Positions 23,735 through 32,065 of a DNA stretch of 52,509 bases are shown piece after piece (the first letter of the stretch is position 1; the number at the start of each line of letters is the position of its first letter). Source of the DNA: a virus; the IMG/VR virus record IMGVR_UViG_3300026473_000017, positions 1 through 52,509 of that record; one strand, written 5' to 3'. Under the pieces are notes generated by a model. The model worked only from the letters and a program-made list of their open reading frames with translations, searched no databases and was not told the origin of the DNA. The position numbers and the translations under genes are program-made.

Positions 23735-25756
23735 TTATTGATTTATTTTTATGATGACGATACCGGAGCCGCCGTTTGTTGCTACATCATTATTTGGGTT
23801 TAGCTGCCCACTGCCGCCACCAGCCCCGCCTCCGGTATTTGTAGTTCCTGGCGTAGCGGCGGTTAATGTAAATCCGGAACTAACTCCACTAATACTTCCA
23901 TCCCCGCCGCCACCTTTTTGTGAAGTAGTTGATGTTCCTCCACCTAAACCCATTGAATACCCAGAACCATTAGCAACAGCTCCACCACCACCGCCAGCAT
24001 AATATATGGAAGAGCCGGTTATACTAGATGCCGTTGCCGCCCCACCATTACCACCAACCGTCCCACCATTTGCTCCGGCCCCACCAGATCCGCCGCCGCC
24101 GCCCGAACCATAATTACCGCTAGGGCCAGCAGAAGATCCTCCATCATAGCCCTGTCTTGCGCTAATACCTGTTCCGCTTAAAGCGCCTGTAATTGTTGTG
24201 CTTGAAACAGTTTGGCTTGCGCTAACAGTATATGTTCCCGCTCCGCCTGTTCCTGTTCCTAGAGCTGTTATTGTGGTTCCAGCAGTTACACCAGTTCCGC
24301 TAAGAATCATTCCAACTAAAAATGTATTTGTTACTGTCCCACCAACAGTAAGCGTAGTTCCAGAAATAGACGATGCCGTACCGGATGCAGATGGGTTCCC
24401 TGTTCCAGCTGCTGTAAATGCACTTGTTGACCCACCACCACCACCAGAACCCCCAGAACTGGCTGCGTTACCACCAAAATTTCCACCGCCACGAGCCCCA
24501 AAACCACCTCCGAGTGAAGTAATAGGGCCAAAGGCTGAATTGGAACCGTTTGTGTTATAACCCCCGCCACCGCCGACAGTGATTGTGTAGTCGGTTCCTG
24601 CTGTAACACTTAATCCTGTTCCAGTACGAAGGCCACCAGCGCCCCCTCCTCCGGCATAATATCCATTACCACCACCGCCACCCGCAACCACAAGATAGTC
24701 AACGCTGGTTACACCTGTCGGGCATTTCCACGTAGTCGTGCCTTTGAATACAAAGACGGTTTGGCTAGGTACGGTGTACTTTAGGATGACGATACCGGAG
24801 CCGCCTGTGCCGCCGTTTGTTTTGTTAGCAGGAGTATCACCATAACCACCACCACCCCCACCACCTGTGTTTGCTGTGCCGTCGCCTCCAGCAACACTAG
24901 CAGTAGCTGAACCATTTCCACCTCCGCCAGTGCCGCCAGTGCCGCCAGTTTTTGGAGAAACCGTATTCGTTCCTCCACCGCCGCCACCAGCATAAGTAAC
25001 ACTACTTCCAGAAATAGTTGATGCTGTTCCTGCGCCACCATTCCCGCCAGCCGAACTCGTGGCCGCTGCCGCTGCACTTCCTGCGCCACTAGCACCACCC
25101 CCGCCACCTCCTGCTGCATAGGAAGTGCCAGGGCCAGAACCAACACCGCCGTTTGACCCTTGCGAAGGAGATGTTGATGGTGTATTTCCATTTCCAGAAG
25201 ATGAATTTCCTGTATGCGAACTTCCACCCCCAGAACCACCATTAGCACCCGTTACGGTTCCGTAAGGAGCAGGACTTCCCGGAACAAGAAAACCACCGCC
25301 ACCGCCACCGCCATAAGCCTTGAAAGTATTTGTACCGGCTCCAGAGGGGTTTTCCGTAATCGGCGATCCAGCAATAGAACTATCCGTACCATTATTGCCA
25401 ATAGTTCCAGGCGAGCCTGTTGATCTAGCGCCGCCTCCACCAACAGTAATAGTGTAATCAGTTCCCGCAGTGACAGATAAACCTGTTCCCGTCCTAAATC
25501 CACCCGCACCGCCGCCACCGCCTATCCCCGTTCCACCCCCACCCCCACCAGCGACAACCAAATACTCAACCTCTGTCACCCCAGCAGGGCAAGTCCACGT
25601 ACTGGTAGCTGTAAAGGTTTGGATGACGGTGTAGCCAAATACTGGCCAAGTGCCGCTTTGCTTAGCTACTAGTTGCTCCATTAAAGACCAAATGCCTTTA
25701 GCAGAGCTAACGGTTGGTTGATTAGCAGCTCCAATAATGCCGCCATTACCGCGCAT
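23735..25756 (-). CDS. Glycine-rich tail-fibre adhesin with two glycine-rich domains
   Basis: 673 aa. A short N-terminus ([19 protein letters not shown]) leads to two tandem glycine-rich domains. The first runs from [13 protein letters not shown] (about residue 65) to [10 protein letters not shown] (about 325); the second from [13 protein letters not shown] (about 355) to [12 protein letters not shown] at the very end. Each is entered through a short beta segment ([16 protein letters not shown] and [16 protein letters not shown]). Within the second lies a non-glycine insertion of about 70 residues ([20 protein letters not shown] ... [10 protein letters not shown]). This is a polyglycine-type receptor-binding fibre tip, paralogous to the C-terminal part of the 1436-aa protein and to the 287-aa protein. 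DNA composition is G/C-richer and CTAG-poor except at its first codons. Confidence 0.84.
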   Translation of the reverse strand: MRGNGGIIGAANQPTVSSAKGIWSLMEQLVAKQSGTWPVFGYTVIQTFTATSTWTCPAGVTEVEYLVVAGGGGGGTGIGGGGGAGGFRTGTGLSVTAGTDYTITVGGGGARSTGSPGTIGNNGTDSSIAGSPITENPSGAGTNTFKAYGGGGGGGFLVPGSPAPYGTVTGANGGSGGGSSHTGNSSSGNGNTPSTSPSQGSNGGVGSGPGTSYAAGGGGGGASGAGSAAAAATSSAGGNGGAGTASTISGSSVTYAGGGGGGTNTVSPKTGGTGGTGGGGNGSATASVAGGDGTANTGGGGGGGYGDTPANKTNGGTGGSGIVILKYTVPSQTVFVFKGTTTWKCPTGVTSVDYLVVAGGGGGNGYYAGGGGAGGLRTGTGLSVTAGTDYTITVGGGGGYNTNGSNSAFGPITSLGGGFGARGGGNFGGNAASSGGSGGGGGSTSAFTAAGTGNPSASGTASSISGTTLTVGGTVTNTFLVGMILSGTGVTAGTTITALGTGTGGAGTYTVSASQTVSSTTITGALSGTGISARQGYDGGSSAGPSGNYGSGGGGGSGGAGANGGTVGGNGGAATASSITGSSIYYAGGGGGAVANGSGYSMGLGGGTSTTSQKGGGGDGSISGVSSGFTLTAATPGTTNTGGGAGGGSGQLNPNNDVATNGGSGIVIIKINQ

Positions 25757-26127
25757 TAGCTAATCTCCTCATAACTTACTACTATTTCTAGTAGGCTAGT
25801 AGCTGTAGTTTGTGCACGAACTATATCACCTTCTTCTAGATAAATATTAGCATCTTTGCTAATAACTACAAGGCTGGAATCGGCAGGTACAATTATTGTT
25901 TTAGCTAGATAAAAATTTGTTCCAGCACCTTCACTGCTATCATAAAATACTACATTAACTTCGGCGTTATTAGTTCCGTGTACGTTAGACACAATAATAC
26001 TATTTATCTTAAATACTTTATTACTGGCTGCACTATTAGTTACTATATCTAATAAACTTGCAGTAAGGGCCTTACCAACGGTTTTACCAATAATGGTTGT
26101 AACATTGACTATATTTGGTGCTGCCAT
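25756..26127 (-). CDS. Virion structural protein, small beta-rich
   Basis: 123 aa. I take the ATG at 26127 ([16 protein letters not shown]) because a GGAGGAT ribosome site precedes it; the frame extends ten codons further to 26157 inside the previous gene. The sequence [20 protein letters not shown] then [33 protein letters not shown] and [29 protein letters not shown] is an all-beta domain typical of a family I recall as a structural protein in marine myoviruses. It overlaps the glycine-rich adhesin start by one base (TAATG). Function probably structural, linking or decorating a fibre. Confidence 0.78.
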   Translation of the reverse strand: MAAPNIVNVTTIIGKTVGKALTASLLDIVTNSAASNKVFKINSIIVSNVHGTNNAEVNVVFYDSSEGAGTNFYLAKTIIVPADSSLVVISKDANIYLEEGDIVRAQTTATSLLEIVVSYEEIS

Positions 26128-26128
26128 A

Positions 26129-27889
26129 TTATCCTCCAAATACCATTGCCATGGCAATAGCCTTTCCTGTTGTTATTCCACCACCGCTACCGTTAGCTGC
26201 TAAAGTAATTCTACCATAAGTATCTACTGTAATATTAGCATTTGTATAACTGCCTGCGGTAACGCCGCTGGTGGCAAGGCTAACAGTTCCTGTAGTAGTA
26301 ATTGGTCCGCCAGTTAATCCAGCACCAGTTGATATTTGCTGTACACTACCGCCACCGCCTCCACCCATTACACGAATCTGAATGTTCACACCGGTTGCAG
26401 GAGCAGTGGTAAATACTACATTACTACCTGAAACAGTATAATCAGTAGTTGGTACTTGTGTAACACCGTTTTCTAATACTAGAATATTATTTACAGTAAT
26501 TCCGCTAACGGCGGCAAATGTGGTTGTACTACCGTCTCCGGTATACGTATAAGTTGAATATGCTACCCCACCACCAGCCGATAAAGCAATTGTAATAGAA
26601 CCATTACCATTAGTAATATCTATGCCTGAACCAGCGGTTAGGGTTGCTTTAGTAAGTGTATTGCCGGTAGAGTTACCAATTAATAATTGACCATTAGTAA
26701 AAGTTGTTTGTCCTGTACCACCATTTGCAGGAATTAAAGTACCAGCAAGCGTAATAGTTCCTGTAGTGGTTATAGGTCCGCCAGTCGCTGTAAGACCTGT
26801 GGTTCCACCAGATATATTTACACTTTGCACAGTGCCGCTAGCACCTCCTACACCAGTAACACTGCTAGACATGCCAGTATCGCCAGCTACTAACCAACGT
26901 TGACCTGGTAGTATAGTAATACTAGCACCTGCACCAATAGTTACTGGTCCAACACTTAGCGCGTTTTTACCATTAGTAATTATATATGGTGTAGTAATAG
27001 TTTGGCTAGTTTCTAAGACTGGTCCACTGCTACCACCCCCACCACCAGTACTAGCAATAGTAATAGTATTTGCGTCGTTTCTAGTAATGGTTACATTATC
27101 GCCAGCCTGTAATTTAACGTCGTCTGTGCTAGCATCGCTGCCAGTTAATCGTAAGTTAGCACCGCCTGTGGCTGTTTCAGCACTAATAGCATAAGTAGCT
27201 CCACTACCACCGCCACCACTAACTGTAACTGTAACTGCTCCACTAGTATTAGTTGCGGTTACTCCGCTGCCAACAAAATTAAAGCTAGTTACGTTGCTAG
27301 TTAACAGTGTGCCTTCATCACTAACACTAACTGCGCTGCCTGCACCTTGTGCACCGGTTGGTCCTATGGCACCTGTTGGACCTGCTGCACCTGTAGGGCC
27401 TGCTGTACCTTGTGCACCTGTAGGACCTGCTGTACCTGCTGTACCTTGTGGTCCTGTGGGTCCTGCACTGCCTGCTGTACCTTGTGGTCCTGTGGGTCCT
27501 GCACTGCCTGCTGTACCTTGTGGTCCTGTGGGTCCTGCTGCTCCACTAGCACCTGTAGGACCTGCACTACCTTGTGGTCCTGTTGGACCTGCTACAGTAC
27601 TAGCTGCACCTTGAGGACCTGTAGGTCCTGCTGCTCCTGCACTACCTTGTGGCCCTGTGGGACCAGCTACTGTACTAGCTGCACCTTGAGGACCTGTAGG
27701 ACCTGCTATACCTTGTGCACCTGTAGGGCCTGCTACTGTACTAGCCGGACCAGTTGGCCCAGTTGGTCCTTGAACTCCTTGACCTGTGTTTAATGATTCC
27801 CAGCCTTTGCCGTTCCATTTCCAAGTACGTCCATTAAAGCTATAGGTATCATTAACACTAGGATTTGATGGAAAATTAATATCTGGCAT
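26129..27889 (-). CDS. Collagen-like tail fibre protein
   Basis: 586 aa. Residues 1-35 are a short conserved head ([27 protein letters not shown]) of a kind repeated at many phage fibre starts. Residues about 38-190 are Gly-Xaa-Yaa triplets, dominated by GPTGPQGxAG and AxGPTG, with three near-identical 12-residue units near residues 115-152 encoded by a 36-base tandem repeat. Beta-rich shaft domains follow ([62 protein letters not shown]). A C-terminal [18 protein letters not shown] module is duplicated in the 68-aa protein. The collagen stretch should form a trimeric rigid rod. It belongs to the operon starting at about 31.54 kb. Confidence 0.86.
   Translation of the reverse strand: MPDINFPSNPSVNDTYSFNGRTWKWNGKGWESLNTGQGVQGPTGPTGPASTVAGPTGAQGIAGPTGPQGAASTVAGPTGPQGSAGAAGPTGPQGAASTVAGPTGPQGSAGPTGASGAAGPTGPQGTAGSAGPTGPQGTAGSAGPTGPQGTAGTAGPTGAQGTAGPTGAAGPTGAIGPTGAQGAGSAVSVSDEGTLLTSNVTSFNFVGSGVTATNTSGAVTVTVSGGGGSGATYAISAETATGGANLRLTGSDASTDDVKLQAGDNVTITRNDANTITIASTGGGGGSSGPVLETSQTITTPYIITNGKNALSVGPVTIGAGASITILPGQRWLVAGDTGMSSSVTGVGGASGTVQSVNISGGTTGLTATGGPITTTGTITLAGTLIPANGGTGQTTFTNGQLLIGNSTGNTLTKATLTAGSGIDITNGNGSITIALSAGGGVAYSTYTYTGDGSTTTFAAVSGITVNNILVLENGVTQVPTTDYTVSGSNVVFTTAPATGVNIQIRVMGGGGGGSVQQISTGAGLTGGPITTTGTVSLATSGVTAGSYTNANITVDTYGRITLAANGSGGGITTGKAIAMAMVFGG
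27436..27543 (-). repeat. 36-bp tandem repeat in collagen-like gene
   Basis: Two exact copies of a 36-base unit and a third that matches for its first 30 bases lie head to tail at 27436-27471, 27472-27507 and 27508-27543. The unit encodes a 12-residue collagen-like block (Gly-Pro-Thr, Gly-Pro-Gln, Gly-Thr-Ala, Gly-Ser-Ala). Because the third-codon positions are also identical, this is recent duplication and not just selection on the protein. Confidence 0.88.
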
Positions 27890-27934
27890 AATTTTTCCAA
27901 TGCTTAATAACTCTTATAGAAAGCGTATTATTCA

Positions 27935-30484
27935 TTATCTAATAACCTTTCCATAAATAGTGGTTCCGCCATCTCTGGACCAAATTAATATAAAGTCTAA
28001 GTTAGTTAAAACTATGCCAGATTGACTAAAAGTTGTAGTTAGTGAGCCATCACTCTTAATCCAGTTTATTGTAGGCCAAGTAATCACTGCACCACTAGAT
28101 TGTACATTTTGAGCTTCTATTAACAATTCTGTTAGTTGACCACTAGCCAACCAATTAGTAAAACTTACAGTGTAATTACCGCCAGTAACTGCCCAAATTT
28201 GATAATTGCTGTTACTAAGATTGAACGCACCAGTATTTGCGCTAGTATAGGGTGTAAGATTTTGACTAGGGCCAGTAGGACCTTGTGGTCCAATTAGTGA
28301 ACCGTTTCTAGTTTCTACCCACTGTAGTGAGTTACCATCATTTATATAAGTATACTCAATACCAGTACTGCTTTCAATCCATCTATCACCTAGTTGTGGA
28401 CTAACTGGTGCAGTATCGCTAAAAGTAAATGCTACTGTACCTTGTTGGCCTGTTGGTCCTGTTGGACCAGTGTTGCCTGTATTACCTATACTACCTGTAG
28501 GACCTGTAGGACCTGCTACTGTGCTAGCTGCACCTTGTGCACCTGTGGGTCCTGTGGGACCAAGTGCACCTTGAGCACCTGTAGGACCAGCTACTGTGCT
28601 AGCCGCACCTTGTGGACCTGTAGGACCTGTAGGACCAACAACACCTTGTGGACCTATAGCACCTGTGGGACCTGTAGGTCCTGCTGGACCTTGCAGACCT
28701 TGAGCACCTGTAGGACCTAGTGCAGTACTAGCTGGTCCTGTAGGACCTTGTGGTCCAACAATTGTGCCAGCATCAAACCAGTTACTGCCATTCCACACCC
28801 ATAAGTGTCCAGTGCTAGTAACAATGTAGGCATCATTAACTGTGTTATTACTGGCTGGTAGGTTAGCTACTTGTGCAACTTCGCCACGCAGTGTAATATT
28901 AATACCTTGTGGACCAGTATTACCTGTAGGACCTGTAGGACCTGCTACTGTACTAGCTGCACCTGTGGCACCTGTAGGACCTGTACTACCTGTTGGTCCA
29001 CTAATTACTCCTACATCTTGCCACGTAGTACCTGTCCATACCCAAAGATGACTGTCAGCGGTTACTAAGTAAGCATCGCCTATAGCACCTGTATGCGTAT
29101 TAGGGTATCCTGGTATATTACTTGCACTAGCCACACTACCAATAATTTGTACACTGGTACCATCATTGCCTTTGGCACCTGTGGGTCCTGTAGGACCTTG
29201 TGGTCCAAGTGCACCAGTAGGCCCTTGCACACCTTGACTGCCACTAGCGCCGCTGGCTCCTGTAGGGCCTGTGGGACCTGCTGCACCTGCTGTGCCTGCT
29301 ATACCTTGAGCACCTGCTGCACCTGTGGGACCTGTAGGACCTGCTACAGTGCTAGCACTACCTGTTGGGCCTGCTGGACCTTGTTGACCTTGTTGGCCTG
29401 TAGGCCCTGTTGGTCCGGCTACTGTACTAGCTGCACCTTGTGGACCTGTGTTACCTTGAGCACCTGTAGGTCCTGTAGGTCCTGCTACTGTACTAGCTGC
29501 ACCTTGAGCTCCTGTAGGTCCAGTGCTGCCTGTAGGCCCTGTTGGTCCTGCTACTGTACTAGCTGGGCCTTGAACACCTTGTATACCTTGTGCACCTGTA
29601 GGTCCTGTTGGGCCTGCCACAGTGCTGGCAGGGCCTTGTACCCCTTGTATACCCTGTGCACCTGTAGGTCCTGTGCTACCTGTAGGGCCAGGCACTGTGC
29701 TAGCTGGGCCTTGTACCCCTTGTATACCTACTGGCCCTGTAGGACCTGTAGGACCTGTAGCACCTTGTTGACCTTGTGCACCTGTAGGGCCTGTGGCACC
29801 TTGTATTTGACCGCTGTCTGCCCAGGTACTACCTGTCCATACATATAGGTGACCATCTTGAGTAACAACATAACTGTCACCTACTGTATTATTACTAGCA
29901 GGTAATTGCACAACAGTAGCAACACTGCCTTTTAATTGTACACCTTGACCTTGTGGACCTGTAGGTCCTGCTATAGTACTAGCTGCACCTTGAGCACCTG
30001 TAGGTCCTGTGTTACCTTGAGCACCTGTAGGTCCTGTAGGACCTGCTATAGTGCTAGCTGCTCCTGTTGGTCCTGTGGGTCCTGTAGCACCTGTAGGTCC
30101 TACTATGTTACTAGCTGCACCTGTGGGACCCATAACGCCTGTGGCACCTGTTGGGCCTATAGCACCTGTAGCACCTTGTGGTCCTACAATAGCACCAGCA
30201 TCAATCCAAGTACTAGTACTAGCCTGCCAAACATATAGGTGATTATTTTGTGTTACTATATAGGCGTCAGCATCTTGATTATTACTGCTAGGTAGACCAG
30301 CTACTGTAGCTGCAGTACCTTTAACACTAATACCCTGACCTGCAATACCTTGAGCACCTGTTGGCCCTGTGGGACCGACTACGGTACTGGCTGGCCCAGT
30401 TGGGCCCATCATGCCGCCGGCAATAACTCTGGTTTGTGTATTATCAATTACAATAGTGCTGGTATTAGTTTGTACAATACTCAT
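27935..30484 (-). CDS. Large collagen-like fibre with repeated Trp/Tyr-rich lectin-like modules
   Basis: 849 aa. Collagen triplets ([10 protein letters not shown], with [11 protein letters not shown] breaks) occupy about 450 residues in several blocks. Between them are four copies of a roughly 50-residue module with VxLPASNN...[20 protein letters not shown] and DAGxIxGPxG, near residues 52-105, 176-226, about 420-480 and about 515-570. A fifth divergent copy, [19 protein letters not shown], comes near residue 710. The Trp/Tyr/His content suggests carbohydrate binding. The C-terminal 120 residues are a beta head ([21 protein letters not shown]). This would be a rod-and-bead fibre. It follows the 199-aa protein with ATGA overlap. 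Confidence 0.86.
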   Translation of the reverse strand: MSIVQTNTSTIVIDNTQTRVIAGGMMGPTGPASTVVGPTGPTGAQGIAGQGISVKGTAATVAGLPSSNNQDADAYIVTQNNHLYVWQASTSTWIDAGAIVGPQGATGAIGPTGATGVMGPTGAASNIVGPTGATGPTGPTGAASTIAGPTGPTGAQGNTGPTGAQGAASTIAGPTGPQGQGVQLKGSVATVVQLPASNNTVGDSYVVTQDGHLYVWTGSTWADSGQIQGATGPTGAQGQQGATGPTGPTGPVGIQGVQGPASTVPGPTGSTGPTGAQGIQGVQGPASTVAGPTGPTGAQGIQGVQGPASTVAGPTGPTGSTGPTGAQGAASTVAGPTGPTGAQGNTGPQGAASTVAGPTGPTGQQGQQGPAGPTGSASTVAGPTGPTGAAGAQGIAGTAGAAGPTGPTGASGASGSQGVQGPTGALGPQGPTGPTGAKGNDGTSVQIIGSVASASNIPGYPNTHTGAIGDAYLVTADSHLWVWTGTTWQDVGVISGPTGSTGPTGATGAASTVAGPTGPTGNTGPQGINITLRGEVAQVANLPASNNTVNDAYIVTSTGHLWVWNGSNWFDAGTIVGPQGPTGPASTALGPTGAQGLQGPAGPTGPTGAIGPQGVVGPTGPTGPQGAASTVAGPTGAQGALGPTGPTGAQGAASTVAGPTGPTGSIGNTGNTGPTGPTGQQGTVAFTFSDTAPVSPQLGDRWIESSTGIEYTYINDGNSLQWVETRNGSLIGPQGPTGPSQNLTPYTSANTGAFNLSNSNYQIWAVTGGNYTVSFTNWLASGQLTELLIEAQNVQSSGAVITWPTINWIKSDGSLTTTFSQSGIVLTNLDFILIWSRDGGTTIYGKVIR

Positions 30485-31080
30485 CGTATTACATCCTTTA
30501 CCACAGTTATATTGCCAGCAATAAACGGAGTTACATTGCCACTAGTATCTGTTAATTCCATGCCGTAAACGGCAGTAGTAAAGTTAAATTGCGCTGTTTG
30601 TTGAGCAGTTAATGTAACTGTTATTGTACTATTATTTGTATCTAGTACAATGCCTCCACCAGCTCCACTATTTAGTGCTAGTATAACTGTATCACTATTA
30701 ACATTTGCTCTAATTTGTAATACAGCACTATAGTATTGCAGCGGATAAGGAGCATAATACTCTACTGTTCCGCCAGTAGTATAATTAGTATAGCCACTAC
30801 TATTAATACTATTAACAGTTAATGTGCTGGCTGTAACATTATTAACAAAATGATAATCATCATCACCAGTACTATTAATTTCTTTCATACCACCAACATT
30901 GGTAATTCTAATACGCCATCCAGGTGGTATACTGTGTGCGGCACTAGTAGTAATTATACAAGGTCCGCTCTTACTAATAGACTGTACATTAGCATAATAC
31001 TTGGTATCGGTTTCCCAGCGATATACTTGTTTAAAGGTAGTACCCTGATAAATTTTATAATTAACTTTTGCAGGAACCAT
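30481..31080 (-). CDS. Virion protein with baseplate-type N-terminal domain
   Basis: 199 aa. Begins [21 protein letters not shown], the opening strand of a domain common to upper-baseplate and tail-spike attachment proteins. An inserted segment about 33-95 ([20 protein letters not shown], then [20 protein letters not shown]) is the compact beta unit often inserted in phage proteins and reminiscent of FCCH-like repeats. The C-terminal part ([19 protein letters not shown] ... [22 protein letters not shown]) completes the first fold. It is the usual attachment platform for fibres encoded next to it, here the 849-aa collagen-like protein. Function by context. Confidence 0.7.
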   Translation of the reverse strand: MVPAKVNYKIYQGTTFKQVYRWETDTKYYANVQSISKSGPCIITTSAAHSIPPGWRIRITNVGGMKEINSTGDDDYHFVNNVTASTLTVNSINSSGYTNYTTGGTVEYYAPYPLQYYSAVLQIRANVNSDTVILALNSGAGGGIVLDTNNSTITVTLTAQQTAQFNFTTAVYGMELTDTSGNVTPFIAGNITVVKDVIR

Positions 31081-31081
31081 A

Positions 31082-31426
31082 CTAGACCTTTACCTTTCTA
31101 AGAGCTGCCAGTTTCTTAAAACTATTTAACTCCGTAGTAAGCGCAGCAATTTCTTCCTGCAACTTATTATTTTCAATGCTAAGTTTAGTTAGTTGACTGT
31201 TTAATTCAACTATATCTAATTGTAGCTTAGTTAATTCTTCAGTAAGCTTACTATTATGCTGGCCCATGCGCTCCAACTCTTCATGCATCATCTTGATTAC
31301 ACTTGTTTCTGCATCAGTACTACGCCAGTCTTTTAATAATTTTTGCACTCCTACTGATAGTGCAATTATAGCCATAGCTGCTACGCTAATTGTTTGTACC
31401 AGGCTGTGATTTTCTACGACTTCCAT
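31082..31426 (-). CDS. Single-TM coiled-coil protein
   Basis: 114 aa, AGGAG ribosome site five bases before the ATG. A membrane helix at about residues 10-28 (VQTISVAAMAIIALSVGVQKLL) is followed by an unbroken coiled coil from about 45 to 105 (MHEELERMGQHNSKLTEELTKLQ...). It is the first gene after the 31.55-kb promoter, with a leader of about 118 bases. Possible roles are a holin-like or spanin-like membrane protein expressed with the fibres; neither can be shown. It does not resemble a tail protein. Confidence 0.76.
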   Translation of the reverse strand: MEVVENHSLVQTISVAAMAIIALSVGVQKLLKDWRSTDAETSVIKMMHEELERMGQHNSKLTEELTKLQLDIVELNSQLTKLSIENNKLQEEIAALTTELNSFKKLAALRKVKV

Positions 31427-31550
31427 TGCAGCTCCTATTTGTTAGCAGTGATTAAGATACAAGTTTAGTTGTAGCTAGGCTGCCAACTGTGTTTTAGTGG
31501 CACTGCTTATTGTCAAGTAAAAATATTTAAACCTTTTTTGACTCTTGTAT

Positions 31551-31579
31551 ATTATAGCACAAGGGCAAGAGGTTGTCAA
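31551..31579 (-). promoter_or_regulatory. Consensus sigma70 promoter, extended -10
   Basis: On the minus strand TTGACA (31579-31574) is followed by exactly 17 bases and TATAAT (31556-31551), with TGC immediately before the -10 (extended -10). The last part of the spacer plus -10, CCCTTGTGCTATAAT, is identical to the promoter at 46152-46180. It begins four bases after the U-tract of a terminator and drives the 31426 gene and the fibre operon. Transcription should start near 31544. Confidence 0.9.
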
Positions 31580-31583
31580 CTAT

Positions 31584-31621
31584 AAAAAATGCCCTGCTTA
31601 ATCAATATTAAGCAGGGCATT
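31584..31621 (-). terminator. Intrinsic terminator after the 32-kb genes
   Basis: A perfect 15-bp stem (31607-31621 pairing with 31588-31602, AATGCCCTGCTTAAT and its complement) with a 4-base loop is followed on the minus strand by a T run. This is a strong rho-independent terminator for transcripts coming from the tape-measure/tip/fibre genes. There is no T run on the plus side, so it acts in one direction. Confidence 0.9.
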
Positions 31622-31748
31622 ACCGTGAACTTTTTCAGTTCTTTATAGACCCTTTTGCGGTATCCAAGTTGGTTTAGTCAGCTCAGTCGCCAGGTCATAG
31701 TAGTTTTGTTATGTAAAATTTTTTAATTATCTAATATAATTTATTTGT

Positions 31749-32051
31749 TTAGTTCCACGGTAGTGGTTTATTAACGGTTGGTGGTGTAATTTTATCTTGT
31801 ATTCTTTGAGTTAATAATTCCTCTGTTCCAGTTTTACTTATTTTGTTCCATACCCAATCAAAAATTTCATTTTGTGTTAAGTTTTCATAGGCTACAAACA
31901 CTTCACCTGGTGGATCAACTAGTGTAATACCTTCTATAGTTTCTGTAACACCATTGTTAGATGCTGTAAGCATCCAATTTACTAAAACTACAACATCTTG
32001 CAAATTATTGTAACTTGGTTTAACCTCTAATCTAATAATTGACCAATTCAT
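31749..32051 (-). CDS. Small conserved phage protein (DUF7936-like)
   Basis: 100 aa. The layout WSIIRLEVKPSYNNLQDVVV then LVNWMLTAS, GVTETIEGITLVDPPGE and the ending YENLTQNEIFDWVWNKI is one I recall from small proteins next to tail-fibre genes in many aquatic phages (DUF7936-like). Trp pairs in the first strand and the LT..EI.DWVW helix are the diagnostic parts. It lies just downstream of the S74 fibre and is the last gene before the terminator at 31.6 kb. Function unknown; probably virion or fibre associated. Confidence 0.75.
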   Translation of the reverse strand: MNWSIIRLEVKPSYNNLQDVVVLVNWMLTASNNGVTETIEGITLVDPPGEVFVAYENLTQNEIFDWVWNKISKTGTEELLTQRIQDKITPPTVNKPLPWN

Positions 32052-32065
32052 TTTAACTCCAATAT

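Larger units (their letters stand above)
31427..31748. other. Intergenic regulatory gap with terminator and promoter
   Basis: This 322-base gap is the longest non-coding stretch in the window. It holds an intrinsic terminator and a consensus promoter (listed separately). There is also a lone TTGACA (31511-31516, minus strand) without a matching -10, and a small hairpin GAACT/AGTTC at 31627-31641. I see no ORF longer than a few codons, no tRNA and no repeat apart from the promoter motif shared with 46.15 kb. Confidence 0.8.

Noticed and set aside
27347-27793. Long plus-strand Cys/Thr-rich ORF opposite the collagen-like gene
   Set aside because: It is the antisense of GPTGP triplets, which gives CTCRTC repeats in every such region (also 28394-28720, 29093-29848, 32603-32911). 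No ribosome site or independent codon signal.
27436-30060. Repeats resembling a CRISPR array
   Set aside because: The periodic sequence is coding collagen-triplet DNA within open frames, with no distinct spacers and no Cas genes.
31511-31516. Second TTGACA in the 31.5-kb gap
   Set aside because: No -10-like hexamer at the proper distance; the upstream promoter is far better.
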